A stretch of DNA of 64,000 nt from Bacillus sp. 165 (GCF_017742235.1 NZ_JAGHKQ010000005.1:1-64000), one strand, 5' to 3'; shown: positions 1 through 8,813, numbered from the stretch's first letter. Made by a program: numbers and translations. Notes: generated by a model from the sequence alone, not told the origin.

Positions 1-64
1 CACTTATTATTTCAAATCGAATTTTCTTTGGAATTAACCCTCCCCCAATATATTTGGATAGCGC
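1..64 (-). CDS. IS3 OrfB start (partial, -1 frame after slip)
   Basis: After a -1 shift at the A6G heptamer (64-70) the frame stays open to the window edge and reads ALSKYIGGGLIPKKIRFEI. This overlaps and passes the OrfA stop, as expected for the integrase part of IS3 elements. Only about 21 codons are inside the window, so the catalytic DDE domain cannot be checked. Confidence 0.5.
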
Positions 65-357
65 TTTTTTAAATATTCTACCTGTGCTTTCAAGTAATCT
101 CTTTCTTCTTCGATGGAATCAAACTTAATTTTTGGACGTCCAGTGAACGGATGAAAATTATTTGATTTTCCCCTTTGATCGTCAAATAACTCACCATTTC
201 TATACTTTTTTACCCAATTTTTAAGTTGAGTTGAACTACGTAAACCAAATTCCTGTGAAATTGAAACATAACTTCCATAGCCATTTTCATATTGTTTTAC
301 TGCCTTAAGTTTTAGTTGATTTGAATAGTGTTTAAATTTTGTTCCCTTTAATGGCAT
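34..357 (-). CDS. IS3-family transposase OrfA (helix-turn-helix)
   Basis: A 107-residue DNA-binding subunit of an IS3-type transposase, expected to recognise the element ends. Residues about 10-55 form the helix-turn-helix (KLKAVKQYENG then SISQEFGLRSSTQLKNWV), followed by a basic linker. A short leucine-zipper-like helix ends at LKAQVEYLKKRYPN. I chose the ATG at 357 because GGGGGA lies 7 bases upstream; a start at 387 has no ribosome site. The slippery heptamer A_AAA_AAG is at 64-70, ten codons before the stop. A -1 slip there would fuse OrfA to OrfB, as is usual in this family. Confidence 0.85.
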   Translation of the reverse strand: MPLKGTKFKHYSNQLKLKAVKQYENGYGSYVSISQEFGLRSSTQLKNWVKKYRNGELFDDQRGKSNNFHPFTGRPKIKFDSIEEERDYLKAQVEYLKKRYPNILGEG

Positions 358-455
358 AATAAAATCCCCCAATAGTAGACTGCTCATCCATTTTATCAGA
401 TGGGCTTTTTTTCGTGTCTACTATAAGGGGATAATATCAAATCCTCAGGTCTTTT

Positions 456-1214
456 TTAATAACGCAAACGCATAAGCAAACGCCGAATCTCATGGTCATC
501 ATTCAGCTGCTCTAAATATTTTCCTGTAATGGTTGTTAACGCAACATCATGGTAGAAAAACTCAGTAAAGAACTTCACAAATGGCAGCGACATCGTTCGC
601 ATCGCTTGCCAATTATCATTCTCCACCCCTGCAAACAGCACCTCTTTTTCATCGACAATAATAAGCTTAAACCTCTCCAATACATCATGTCCTTCAGAGG
701 GAATTAACGTATGAAGCTGGGTCAAGCTCGCTTCTACTTTTCCAATGACTAATCCTTCAATCACTGCCCCTTGCCGCTCTTTCTCCTCAAGTATGGATAT
801 GTATGGAGCAAAATCATCGTTCCAAGCTGAAATAAAAATAGAGTGTTCCGCTTTTTCAATCAAGCTTTTGCACTGAGCATCTATGGAAGACCGCACCCTC
901 AAGCTCCATACCCGGTCATCCACAAATGTTGTTTTCGACTCATGTTTTTTCAGCTCAGCAATATTTTGCTGAAAATCCTTTGTCAGCTTTTCAATGACTG
1001 TTCCCATCGGCAACGCCGCATACAGCTTTTTCTTCTCCGACACAGTATCCATAATCAGTCCCTTATCAATCATCCGCGAAAGCACTTCATACACCTTTGC
1101 TTTCGGAACACTCGAATGTTTAACAATCGTAGTGGCATCCAATGCCTCATCACTCGACACAAGCGTTTCATATACCTTACTCTCATATGAGGAAAAACCA
1201 AATTTTTGAAGCAT
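456..1214 (-). CDS. TrmB-family transcriptional regulator
   Basis: A 252-residue protein with an N-terminal winged helix (about residues 1-75, MLQKFGFSSYESKVYETL to KGLIMDTVSEKKKLY) of the TrmB type. It is followed by a TrmB effector-binding domain (about 95-250). Family members usually sense sugars, but no ligand can be inferred. A GTG 21 bases upstream is also in frame. I prefer the ATG at 1214 because GGAGG precedes it (spacing is short) and the family usually starts at MLQKFGFS. The 5' side abuts repeat array 1. No sugar operon lies next to it, so its target is unknown. Confidence 0.75.
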   Translation of the reverse strand: MLQKFGFSSYESKVYETLVSSDEALDATTIVKHSSVPKAKVYEVLSRMIDKGLIMDTVSEKKKLYAALPMGTVIEKLTKDFQQNIAELKKHESKTTFVDDRVWSLRVRSSIDAQCKSLIEKAEHSIFISAWNDDFAPYISILEEKERQGAVIEGLVIGKVEASLTQLHTLIPSEGHDVLERFKLIIVDEKEVLFAGVENDNWQAMRTMSLPFVKFFTEFFYHDVALTTITGKYLEQLNDDHEIRRLLMRLRY

Positions 1215-1303
1215 GTCCCCTCCTGATTCATACACGGTTTACTCTCTTATACATGATTATACCCTTTTGAGGAAGGTTGGCAACCATGCTTAAGGGGGAT
1301 TCT

Positions 1304-1669
1304 CAGCCTTTTCGGCGAGATCCCCTTCTTATCAGCGGAATCCTCAGCCTTTTCGGCGGGACCCCCTTCTTATCGGCGAATCTCTCAGTCTTTTCGGCGG
1401 AATCCCCTTTTTATCGGTCAATCTTTCAGCCTTTTCGGCGTAATCCCCTTCTTATCGGTGAAACCCTCAGCCTTTTCGGCGAGATCCCCTTTTTATCGGT
1501 GAATCTCTCAGCCTTTTCAGCGGAATCCCCTTCTTATTGGCGAATCTCTCAGCCTTTTCGGCGGGATTCCTTCTTATGGGCAAAACCCTCAGCCTTTTCG
1601 GCGGGATTCCTTCTTATGGGCAAAACCCTCAGCCTTTTCGGCGGGATTCCTCTTTTTCGCTAAAACGGT
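1304..1669 (+). repeat. Tandem repeat array 1, 41-bp period
   Basis: Six units of exactly 41 bp start with CAGYCTTTTC at 1304, 1345, 1386, 1427, 1468 and 1509. Two identical 40-bp units follow at 1550 and 1590, then a partial unit from 1630. Each unit has two related halves of about 20 bp, one with CTTTTCGGCGG and one with CTTATCGGCGAATC. Units differ at several positions, so the array is old except for the last identical pair. It fills the space between the NERD gene stop and the TrmB gene start. Open frames across it are artefacts of the repeat. Confidence 0.9.
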
Positions 1670-2632
1670 CTATATCGATAGATGATATACCCTGCCTTTA
1701 TTCTTTCCTTCATAAGGAACACCCGCAGACCTTAGAATATGTTTGGTAATAGAATCTGATGAAAGCTGCAGAAACTCTCGAATCTCTTTATTTTTAGCAA
1801 AGCAGCCGCATAAAAGCGCATAGTCCTTTAGTGTAGCAAGGTGCGCGTCTAAAGAAATATTTGTACAAGCCGGACATACCCATTTGCCCTGCTTCCGCTG
1901 CATGGGAATATATAAACAGTTTGAACAAAAGACACCCTTAATCAATTCATCTTTGTTTATCTTATATGTTTTCAATACGTCTTGATTCAACGACACATGC
2001 GAATGCTGCAATCGTTTCGCAAGACTAGTCAACTGCTTCCTTGTAAAAATTTCTTTTACGTACTGCTTTTCAAACAGAGTAACTTTGTTCAGAAGATTAG
2101 CATGGTGAATGACGACTTGGGGAACACTCAAATTTTCAGGGGAAGCTTTTATAATAGTACGTGGGGTGGCAATAACGATAAGTGATTCCAAAGGAGGAAT
2201 TAAAAAACGATGATGTGCAAGCCATAGCTGGAGTTGCTCTTGCTGGCGCTTTACTTGTAAAATCGGATCGGGAAATGCTTCTTCTTTTCCTTCATACGTT
2301 CGAATCATCTGATGAAAGGTCGAATCAAAATAGAGGATCCCAGAGATATTTTTAATTTCCAAAACAAGAAAAAATCGCTTAGAAAGGAGAAGGGTATCAA
2401 TTTGAAAATAGTGATTTTGATAGGGAAGCCGAAGATCATGTAATATCAAATAATCTGCACTAGGCAAAAAACTTAATGGATATTCAACAGCCTGCTCCCC
2501 ACGATATCCCGCCCTTCCTTTAACAACAACTTCTGTAATGTCTTGTCTCCTTGCGTGATATTCAGGTAGTCTTCGTAACAATGCGTCCAGTTTTTGCAAA
2601 TGAAGAGGCATCTGTCTCGGTTTAACAATCAA
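1670..2632 (-). CDS. NERD-domain (nuclease-related) protein with zinc ribbon
   Basis: A 320-residue protein. Residues about 37-150 match the NERD fold, related to PD-(D/E)XK nucleases: GYRGE near 42-46, Asp79 in QIDTLLL and the E-x-K pair Glu92/Lys94 in EIKNISG. A C-terminal zinc ribbon has Cys236, Cys239, Cys253 and Cys256. Translation starts at TTG 2632, seven bases after AAAGGAGT. NERD proteins of Bacillus are mostly uncharacterised and nuclease activity is inferred only from the fold. The gene sits alone between repeat arrays 1 and 2. Confidence 0.75.
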   Translation of the reverse strand: MIVKPRQMPLHLQKLDALLRRLPEYHARRQDITEVVVKGRAGYRGEQAVEYPLSFLPSADYLILHDLRLPYQNHYFQIDTLLLSKRFFLVLEIKNISGILYFDSTFHQMIRTYEGKEEAFPDPILQVKRQQEQLQLWLAHHRFLIPPLESLIVIATPRTIIKASPENLSVPQVVIHHANLLNKVTLFEKQYVKEIFTRKQLTSLAKRLQHSHVSLNQDVLKTYKINKDELIKGVFCSNCLYIPMQRKQGKWVCPACTNISLDAHLATLKDYALLCGCFAKNKEIREFLQLSSDSITKHILRSAGVPYEGKNKGRVYHLSI

Positions 2633-2689
2633 GTGACCACTCCTTTATACAGAAGATAACACTTTATTCAACAACTTTCTTCTCTCTCC

Positions 2690-2820
2690 TTCCTTATCGG
2701 CAAAATTTCAATTATATCAGCAGAAACTCTCTTTTTCGGCGAATCTCTCATACTTATCGGCAAAGAACTCACTTTTTCGGCGAATCTCCGATACTTATCG
2801 GCAGAAACCTTATTATCGAA
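2690..2820 (+). repeat. Repeat array 2, same family as array 1
   Basis: About seven half-units at 18-21 bp spacing alternate CTTATCGGCA and CTTTTTCGGCGAATC. Equivalent CGGC positions fall 41 bp apart (2740/2781 and 2761/2802), the composite period of array 1, in the same orientation. The array lies between the ssrA terminator and the NERD gene start. Confidence 0.8.
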
Positions 2821-2828
2821 GTACAAAT

Positions 2829-2862
2829 GCAAAAACGGACCTGCCGTAACCGGCAAGTCCGT
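2829..2862 (-). terminator. ssrA terminator
   Basis: The outer stem CGGAC/GTCCG and inner stem TGCCG/CGGCA around a short loop are followed by a T run on the minus strand, just after the tmRNA 3' end. Confidence 0.8.
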
Positions 2863-2893
2863 ATCATGATTGTATTTACCACCAACTATGTAT

Positions 2894-3245
2894 TGGTGGA
2901 GACGGTGGGAGTCGAACCCACGTCCAAAAGTATCGGCACTTAAGCTTCTACGAGTGTAGTCGATATATTAGCATTTCGCAAACTCTTATGCCTATCGACA
3001 GGCGTCCAAGCCACTAGTCTGGTTATTCTCTTCCTTCGCCCTCAGACGGCGAACTCCGGCGTAGCCCACTTAGTTTGAGCCCCTTACCCTACCACATGGG
3101 CGATGGAGGGAGGAGCAGCTACTTTTATTAAGCAGCTAAAGCTAATTTTTGGTTGCCAGTTATTGGCTGTGACGTTTTAACGAGGCCGATCCCCTCGACT
3201 CGCAACTTAAGCTCGAACTACCCCTGTCGAATCCGTAACGTCCCC
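2894..3245 (-). ncRNA. ssrA: tmRNA (ssrA)
   Basis: Transfer-messenger RNA of about 352 nt that rescues stalled ribosomes together with SmpB. The 5' end GGGGACGTTACGGATTCGAC and the 3' end GTTCGACTCCCACCGTCTCC plus ACCA (3' CCA encoded at 2894-2896) form the alanine tRNA-like domain. The resume codon is GGC at 3157 and the tag reads GNQKLALAA before TAA TAA (3157 to 3125). With the uncoded first Ala the tag is AGNQKLALAA, 10 residues. It ends in LAA as usual for ClpXP recognition but is shorter than the B. subtilis tag. The smpB gene is just upstream on the same strand. Confidence 0.95.
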
Positions 3246-3315
3246 ATATAGGAAGAATTACGAGACAGCTGTATTGAGCTGTTTTTCAATGAGCAACCAA
3301 TGTCTTACATAAGTT

Positions 3316-3343
3316 ATTATAACATATGTCCGCTTGTTTGCAA
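3316..3343 (-). promoter_or_regulatory. Probable sigma-A promoter of ssrA
   Basis: On the minus strand TTGCAA (3338-3343) and TATAAT (3316-3321) are separated by 16 bp. Transcription would begin about 60 nt before the mature tmRNA 5' end, leaving a leader for RNase P processing. Confidence 0.6.
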
Positions 3344-3356
3344 TTGTAAAATACTG

Positions 3357-3824
3357 TTACATTTTTTGACGTTCGCGGAAAGCACGTTCAATGTCACGCT
3401 TTGCTTCTTTCTTCTTTAAATCTTCACGCTTATCATAGAGCTTTTTACCTTTTGCTAATCCGAGTTCCATTTTAGCAAAGCCGTTTTTTAAATACACCTT
3501 TGTTGGGATCAGTGTGTAACCCTCTTCCTTAATGTATCCGATCAGCTTTGAAATTTCTTTTTTATGAAGAAGCAATTTTCGAGTGCGAAGCGGATCGTGA
3601 TTATAGCGGTTTCCTTGCTCATACGGGCTGATATGCATGCCGAATATAAACACTTCCCCATTATGTATGCGCGCATAGGAATCTCTTAGATTGGCCCGTC
3701 CGGCACGAAGGGATTTAATTTCCGTTCCTTGAAGCACAATCCCTGCTTCATATGTTTCCTCAATAAAATAATCATGGTATGCTTTTTTGTTTTGAGCAAC
3801 CACCTTTCCCTGACCTTTAGGCAT
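3357..3824 (-). CDS. smpB: SsrA-binding protein SmpB
   Basis: A 155-residue protein, the normal family length, that binds tmRNA and delivers it to stalled ribosomes. The beta-barrel motifs [21 protein letters not shown] and [16 protein letters not shown] are present. The basic C-terminal tail ([18 protein letters not shown]) enters the mRNA channel in known structures. ATG 3824 follows AGGGGGA at good spacing. Its partner ssrA lies immediately downstream, as in other Bacillus. Confidence 0.95.
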   Translation of the reverse strand: MPKGQGKVVAQNKKAYHDYFIEETYEAGIVLQGTEIKSLRAGRANLRDSYARIHNGEVFIFGMHISPYEQGNRYNHDPLRTRKLLLHKKEISKLIGYIKEEGYTLIPTKVYLKNGFAKMELGLAKGKKLYDKREDLKKKEAKRDIERAFRERQKM

Positions 3825-3948
3825 ATAGTTCGTCCCCCTTCATTTTTATTATTGTAACAAAAAGCGCTTTACTTCTCAATTCGACGATGTTTTAAAACAG
3901 ACATATATATCCATAAATCAAATATAATTAGACGTGATACTGGTATTT

Positions 3949-4023
3949 AGGAGGGAAGATTTTATGCGGCTTCAGCAGTACCAGTAGCTTTATCAGTTAA
4001 GCTTTTTACAGACCATATTTCCT
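3949..4023 (+). other. Disabled 5' end of MBL hydrolase gene (amber codon 8)
   Basis: AGGAGG (3949-3954) sits 9 bases before ATG 3964. The frame from this ATG continues into the hydrolase at 4024 but contains TAG at 3985-3987, codon 8. The read-through product would be MRLQQYQ, stop, LYQLSFLQTIFPV and then NCYLIEEE. Homologues that I recall carry Trp at this position, so a single TGG-to-TAG change would explain it. Confidence 0.7.
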
Positions 4024-4686
4024 GTGAATTGCTATCTAATAGAAGAAGAAACTGAGTTGACGGTAATTGATGCAGCACTTCCTTACAGTTATAAGGAAAT
4101 CCTAAAAACAGCTGAACAAATTAGAAAGCCAATTACCTGCATTGTTTTAACACATGCTCATGTAGACCACATCGGTTCATTGGACGCTTTAAAAAATGTG
4201 TTACCTGAAGCAAAAGTGTACATATCAGCACGAGAGGCAAAATTAATGGCACATGATCGGTCTCTAGAGGCTGGCGAACCACAAATCCCTATTCGCGGGG
4301 ACGTTTCAAAAAAACTGCAAACCCGGCCAGATGTCCTTCTTCAGGATGGTGATCAAATTGGCTCCCTAAAAGCAGTATGCACACCGGGTCATACACCGGG
4401 CTCTATGGCATTCCTAGATATACGAAATAACTCTCTCATCACTGGAGATGCCCTTCAAACACGCGGGGGTCTGGCAGTAGCCGGGAAAATCAACCTCACC
4501 TTTCCGTTTCCTGCTCTCGGCACGTGGAGTAAAGAGCTTTCCATAGACAGTGCTCGTAAGCTGCGCGGCCTATCTCCTTCTCTACTTGCGACCGGACACG
4601 GCCTAATGCTACCCAATCCTTTACATCCTATGGATAGAGCTATCATCGAAGCAGAAAAATATATCACAAAGAAAAAACATATGTAG
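4024..4686 (+). CDS. MBL-fold metallo-hydrolase (possible pseudogene)
   Basis: A metallo-beta-lactamase-fold hydrolase of 220 residues if read from GTG 4024. The metal-binding motif THAHVDH is at 43-49 (His44, His46, Asp48, His49), with further ligands in CTPGHTPGS, TGDAL and ATGHG. The substrate is not predictable. The family start with a good ribosome site is at 3964 but that frame has an amber codon at position 8. The protein is therefore lost, made by read-through, or started at GTG 4024 without its first beta strand (about 20 residues). GTG 4024 has no clear ribosome site. The rest of the frame is undamaged, so any loss is recent. Confidence 0.7.
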   Translation: MNCYLIEEETELTVIDAALPYSYKEILKTAEQIRKPITCIVLTHAHVDHIGSLDALKNVLPEAKVYISAREAKLMAHDRSLEAGEPQIPIRGDVSKKLQTRPDVLLQDGDQIGSLKAVCTPGHTPGSMAFLDIRNNSLITGDALQTRGGLAVAGKINLTFPFPALGTWSKELSIDSARKLRGLSPSLLATGHGLMLPNPLHPMDRAIIEAEKYITKKKHM

Positions 4687-4710
4687 TCTCTCTTACAGCC
4701 CAATGCATAG

Positions 4711-4742
4711 TAAAAAGAAGCCGATAACTCAGCTTCTTTTTT
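4711..4742. terminator. Bidirectional terminator between MBL gene and rnr
   Basis: AAAAAGAAGC (4712-4721) and GCTTCTTTTT (4732-4741) form a symmetric stem with A and T runs on both sides. It serves the converging genes. Confidence 0.8.
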
Positions 4743-4770
4743 AAAAAAATTGCACATGTACAACTGGTAT

Positions 4771-7143
4771 TTATCGCTTCTTCTTTTTCTTCCGTTTCGC
4801 ACTCGGCGCATTTTCAAAGAAAGCTTTTTTCTTTTTCCCTTCTTTCCGGCTGCTGCCGAGTTCATTGCCTGTCTCTCTTTCGCCATTTCGTCTTCTGCGG
4901 CTGCCTTGTCCTTGCTCAGTTCTTTCGCCTCTTCTTCTTCCTCTGCCGCTCTTTGGCTGCTCAATTACCATTGGACGAGCTTTTCGTTCCCCTCTGCGGC
5001 TGCCCTTCATTCCTACCACTTCAAAGTCAATAATCCGCTCATCTTTGTTTACATTCACAACACGAATCGTAATTTCGTCCCCGATGCGGAATACATTTCC
5101 AGTACGCTCTCCAATCATCGCAAAATGGTGCTCATCATAGCGATAATAATCATCTGTCAAGTAGCTGACATGAACAAGCCCTTCGATTGTATTAGGCAGC
5201 TCTACAAATAAGCCAAAATTGGTTACAGAGCTGATAATACCGTCATACTCTTCACCAATCTTATCAAGCATAAACTCCGCTTTTTTCAATTCATCTGTTT
5301 CACGCTCTGCTTCAACCGCACGCCGCTCCATATTGGAAGAATGCTCAGCAATGACTGGAAGATCTTCTCTCCACTTCGCTTGTGTATCAGCATCAATTTG
5401 TTGATTAATTAAATACGTACGGATGAGGCGATGCACAATCAAGTCTGGATAACGGCGAATTGGTGATGTAAAGTGTGTATAATACTCGGTTGACAACCCG
5501 AAGTGTCCCAAGCTCTCTGCATCATAACGTGCCTGCTTCATAGAACGAAGCATAACCGTTGAAATTACGACCTCTTCCGGCTGCCCTTGTACCATTTCTA
5601 AAATTTTCTGCAGTGCACGCGGATGAATATCGTTTGCTTTTCCTTTTACAACATAACCAAAGTTAGTAATAAACTCAAAGAAGCGCTCCAGCTTATCTTC
5701 TTTCGGCTCTTCATGAACCCGGTACATGAATGGTATATTCATCCAATGAAAATGCTCAGCAATGGTTTCGTTTGCTGCAAGCATGAACTCTTCAATCAAT
5801 TTTTCTGCCGTAGAACGTTCACGAAGCACAACCTCTGTCGGATTTCCTTCTTCGTCCACAAGTACCTTTGCCTCTTTAAAATCAAAATCGATAGCGCCGC
5901 GATTCATTCGCTTCTGACGTAAAACTGCCGCAAGCTCCGCCATCCCCTCAAAAAACTCGACGAGCGGTTCATAGCGTACAATTAATTCTTCATCTTTTTC
6001 ATCTAAGATTTTATTCACATCGGAATAGGTCATGCGTTCTGTTGTTTTAATCACACTTTGAAAAATCTCATGACTCACAACATCCCCTTGTGGATTGATT
6101 TCCATCTCACAAGACAATGTCAATCGATCCACTTTCGGATTTAAAGAGCAAATACCGTTGGATAAGCGATGCGGAATCATAGGGATTACGCGGTCAACAA
6201 GATAAATACTCGTTCCTCTGTCTGAGGCTTCTTGATCAATTGGTGAGCCCTCTGTAACATAATGACTCACATCCGCAATGTGAACACCCAGCTTATAATT
6301 ACCATTTGGCAGCTTCGTAACTGTTACAGCATCATCTAAATCTTTAGCATCAGCCCCGTCAATTGTTACAATCGTTTCATTTCGCAAATCTCGGCGCCCT
6401 TGCAAATCAGCCTCCTGAATCGTATCTGGAACACTGTTCGCTTGATTCATTACCTCTTCTGAAAACCCTTGCGGTAAGCCATATTTATAAATGACCGATA
6501 GAATATCGACACCTGGGTCGTTTTTATGACCGAGAATCTCAACAACTTCTCCTTCCGCACTCAAACGTCCTTCCGGATAGCTCGTGAGACGAACAACAAC
6601 TTTATGTCCTTCTACTGCCCCCATAGAAGCATTTTTCGGAATAAAAATATCGCTCGCAATACGTTTATCATCTGGTAAAACAAAACCGAAATTTTTGGAC
6701 TCTGTATATGTACCAATAACCTTCTTTGTACCGCGCTCAAGAATGCGGACAATGGTTCCTTCTTTACGAGCCCCGCTTGATTCCGCACTGACTCTCACTA
6801 AAACGGTATCACCATGCAGGGCACCATTTAACTGATCCGGCGGAATAAAGATATCATCCATCCCTTTTTCTTCAAGTGCAACAAACCCAAACCCCTTCGC
6901 ATGGCCGGTCAATACACCTCGCAATAAATTCATCTTTTCCGGCAAGCCATAGCGATTGCTTCTTGTCCGCACGACAAGGCCCTTTTCTTCCATTATCACA
7001 AGCGCTTTTACAAAATCCTTGAACTGGGTGGAATCTTCAATCCCGAACGCCTCCTCCAGCTCTTTCACCGTTAATGGCTTGTATGCTTCTTCCTTCATAA
7101 ATGACAGCAACTTATTTATATGCTCTTGAATATGTTCTTCCAA
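4771..7143 (-). CDS. rnr: Ribonuclease R
   Basis: A 3'-5' exoribonuclease of about 790 residues that degrades structured RNA and acts in tmRNA-linked mRNA decay. Domains in order: N-terminal winged helix (1-70), two cold-shock OB folds (about 75-215), RNB catalytic core (about 250-580) with the metal-binding [12 protein letters not shown] at about 262-273, an S1 domain (about 630-715), and a Lys/Arg-rich tail of some 75 residues. Translation probably starts at TTG 7143, six bases after AGGAGG; the upstream in-frame TTG at 7164 lies before that ribosome site. The smpB gene is nearby on the same strand, though the MBL gene separates them. Confidence 0.95.
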   Translation of the reverse strand: MEEHIQEHINKLLSFMKEEAYKPLTVKELEEAFGIEDSTQFKDFVKALVIMEEKGLVVRTRSNRYGLPEKMNLLRGVLTGHAKGFGFVALEEKGMDDIFIPPDQLNGALHGDTVLVRVSAESSGARKEGTIVRILERGTKKVIGTYTESKNFGFVLPDDKRIASDIFIPKNASMGAVEGHKVVVRLTSYPEGRLSAEGEVVEILGHKNDPGVDILSVIYKYGLPQGFSEEVMNQANSVPDTIQEADLQGRRDLRNETIVTIDGADAKDLDDAVTVTKLPNGNYKLGVHIADVSHYVTEGSPIDQEASDRGTSIYLVDRVIPMIPHRLSNGICSLNPKVDRLTLSCEMEINPQGDVVSHEIFQSVIKTTERMTYSDVNKILDEKDEELIVRYEPLVEFFEGMAELAAVLRQKRMNRGAIDFDFKEAKVLVDEEGNPTEVVLRERSTAEKLIEEFMLAANETIAEHFHWMNIPFMYRVHEEPKEDKLERFFEFITNFGYVVKGKANDIHPRALQKILEMVQGQPEEVVISTVMLRSMKQARYDAESLGHFGLSTEYYTHFTSPIRRYPDLIVHRLIRTYLINQQIDADTQAKWREDLPVIAEHSSNMERRAVEAERETDELKKAEFMLDKIGEEYDGIISSVTNFGLFVELPNTIEGLVHVSYLTDDYYRYDEHHFAMIGERTGNVFRIGDEITIRVVNVNKDERIIDFEVVGMKGSRRGERKARPMVIEQPKSGRGRRRGERTEQGQGSRRRRNGERETGNELGSSRKEGKKKKAFFENAPSAKRKKKKKR

Positions 7144-7366
7144 AAGTATCCCTCCTTTTCTCAAAAACAGAACCGGTATGCGATGCTTAACCGGCGTAAC
7201 TCTCTATATGTTTATAAAGTAAAGCTCTCATTAGTAAGAGAAGCTTGACCTTATCCTGTACCTATCTTCTTGATTTTTCTTCAGTTTTGAATCGAGATCA
7301 AAACCACTACGGAATAAATGCTCTATTTAGTATTACCAAATGTATGTATTTGCATAAGAAGTATGT

Positions 7367-7400
7367 AAAAAAAACACAACTAGATATTACCAATCTAGTT
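7367..7400 (-). terminator. est terminator overlapping the stop codon
   Basis: AACTAGAT and ATCTAGTT form the stem and a run of Ts follows on the minus strand. The stem includes the last codons of the esterase and its TAA lies in the loop. Confidence 0.75.
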
Positions 7401-8130
7401 GCTCTAAGAAGTTATAAATATCCTCATGAAGCTCGTCACGTTGCTTGTCCAGTGTAATGACATGTGTGGAATCTTCATACCATTTGATTTGTTTCTTATT
7501 GGATTCTACACTGTTGTAAATAATATTGGCACTATCCGTATTAATCATTTCATCATGACGGGCTTGAACAACAAATGTCGGTGCATACACCATATCCACA
7601 TTATCTCGCACCTCAGCAATCAACTGTTGAAGAGCCTTCAATGTCTTCATTGGTGTTTTCTTAAACTCCAGCATTTCAGCTTCAATTTGCTCAGGAGATT
7701 TTCTTTCTCTCTTTTTATATTCTCTAGCGTATGCAAGAACTCCTTGATACATGATTTCTTCACTCTTAATATACATCGGTGCACACATCGAAACGATACC
7801 TTGAATCGGTATACTGTAGCCAAGTTTTAATGAAAATACACCGCCTAAGGAAAGCCCGACTGCAGCAATTTTTTCGTAGCCCTTGTCCTTTAAGAATCCA
7901 TATGCTTCCATGACGTCCTTCCACCAATCATCCGGACCGTAATGAACCAAATTTTCAGGCGGTACACCGTGACCTTGATAAATAGGCGCGTGGCATGTAT
8001 ACCCTCGTTTCTCTAAGTAACGGCCAATCATGCGGACATCTGCAGAATTGCCTGTAAATCCATGTAATAATAAAACCGCACGTTCACCACCTTCGAAGGT
8101 AAACGGCTTTGGAGATGCTAATTTTATCAT
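7387..8130 (-). CDS. est: Carboxylesterase (Est30/YvaK type)
   Basis: An alpha/beta-hydrolase of 247 residues, close along its length to Geobacillus Est30. It hydrolyses short- and medium-chain esters in the cytoplasm. LLHGFTG (oxyanion region) is at 21-27 and the nucleophile elbow GLSLGG places Ser94. The acid lies in ARHDEMI and the base in STHVITLD, matching Asp193 and His223 of Est30. The start is ATG 8130 with GAGGA six bases upstream; a longer frame lacks a site. It lies between secG and rnr, the conserved Bacillus order. Confidence 0.9.
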   Translation of the reverse strand: MIKLASPKPFTFEGGERAVLLLHGFTGNSADVRMIGRYLEKRGYTCHAPIYQGHGVPPENLVHYGPDDWWKDVMEAYGFLKDKGYEKIAAVGLSLGGVFSLKLGYSIPIQGIVSMCAPMYIKSEEIMYQGVLAYAREYKKRERKSPEQIEAEMLEFKKTPMKTLKALQQLIAEVRDNVDMVYAPTFVVQARHDEMINTDSANIIYNSVESNKKQIKWYEDSTHVITLDKQRDELHEDIYNFLEQLDW

Positions 8131-8217
8131 GCAAAATCCTCTTTCTCTTTCTAATTTCATATGTTAGTGTATCACAGCATGCAGAAAAAAATCTAACGGC
8201 CAACCTTAACTCAACAA

Positions 8218-8252
8218 CAAAAAAAGATTCAACCATATCGGTGAATCTTTTT
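8218..8252 (-). terminator. secG terminator
   Basis: AAAGATTCA (8223-8231) pairs with TGAATCTTT (8242-8250), with a T run following on the minus strand. Confidence 0.75.
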
Positions 8253-8257
8253 CGCTC

Positions 8258-8491
8258 TTATAGATTAACGTATGTTACCACAATTGTTAAAACAAAGAAC
8301 AATACCGCAAACACAATTGTTAAACGCTGTAAAACTGCATCTATCCCACGTGCTTTTTGCTTTCCAAACAATTGCTCAGCTCCCCCAGAAATTGCGCCTG
8401 ATAAGCCTGCACTTTTACTGGATTGCAATAAAACCAACACAATTAACGAAATACAAGAAATAATTAATAATACTGTGAATAACGTATGCAC
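8258..8491 (-). CDS. secG: Preprotein translocase subunit SecG
   Basis: A 77-residue membrane subunit of the SecYEG channel. Two transmembrane helices (about 2-22 and 54-74) flank the loop [26 protein letters not shown] typical of SecG. The start is GTG 8491, six bases after GGAGGTG; the frame that begins further upstream would include this ribosome site. It lies between est and eno, as in B. subtilis. Confidence 0.93.
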   Translation of the reverse strand: MHTLFTVLLIISCISLIVLVLLQSSKSAGLSGAISGGAEQLFGKQKARGIDAVLQRLTIVFAVLFFVLTIVVTYVNL

Positions 8492-8529
8492 TGATTGCAC
8501 CTCCAAGACACACTATAAATTACTATAAA

Positions 8530-8813
8530 TGTAACACAAAGAAAGACTTGTCACAAGAGAGTACCATATTTTGCTTTAACTTCTTTTAGATAATCAAATG
8601 CCCTCTTGCCTTCTCTATCCTACTGGCTAAAGGGGTATATTGCATCTTACTCTATGCTAGTTGTATTGATTTCTCAGGTTTTCGCATCAAAATGAATTCT
8701 GCTAACACCGTGCTTACAGAACAGGCGGCTAAAGAAGCCACCTTGACTCTCTTTAGGAAGGTTATTACTTGAGGACAAACTGTGAGAGCTTTCATCCACA
8801 CATTTTTTCAAAG
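8530..8813. other. secG-eno intergenic region, no gene seen
   Basis: No supported reading frame. It contains an imperfect hairpin (GGCGGCT near 8732 and AGCCACC near 8743) of unknown role and presumably the secG promoter, which I cannot pinpoint. Confidence 0.4.

Larger units (their letters stand above)
1..423 (-). mobile_element. IS3-family insertion sequence, left part, cut by window edge
   Basis: The segment holds a complete OrfA and the start of OrfB in the -1 frame, the layout of IS3-family elements (IS150-like group by OrfA sequence). The outer end is probably near 423: an 8-bp inverted pair, TAGTAGAC at 373-380 and GTCTACTA at 416-423, encloses a hairpin-forming stretch upstream of OrfA. 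The exact terminal repeat and target duplication cannot be fixed because the other end lies outside the window. OrfA and its slip site look intact, so this may be a working copy. Confidence 0.75.

Noticed and set aside
1304-1669. CRISPR array
   Set aside because: No constant repeat with unique spacers of equal length; the whole unit is repeated, and no cas genes are present.
1277-1749. Frames of 70-128 codons across array 1 (products rich in FSAESP/LFGE)
   Set aside because: They are translations of the 41-bp repeat in several frames, with no ribosome site or family match.
3864-3877. Possible CcpA cre site (AAAAAGCGCTTTAC) upstream of smpB
   Set aside because: The core fits but the required TG...CA ends are missing and it lies in a short spacer with no carbon-related gene.
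4455-4964. Lys/Glu-rich minus-strand frame over the MBL gene end
   Set aside because: It overlaps the MBL gene and the basic tail of rnr in another frame and crosses the terminator.
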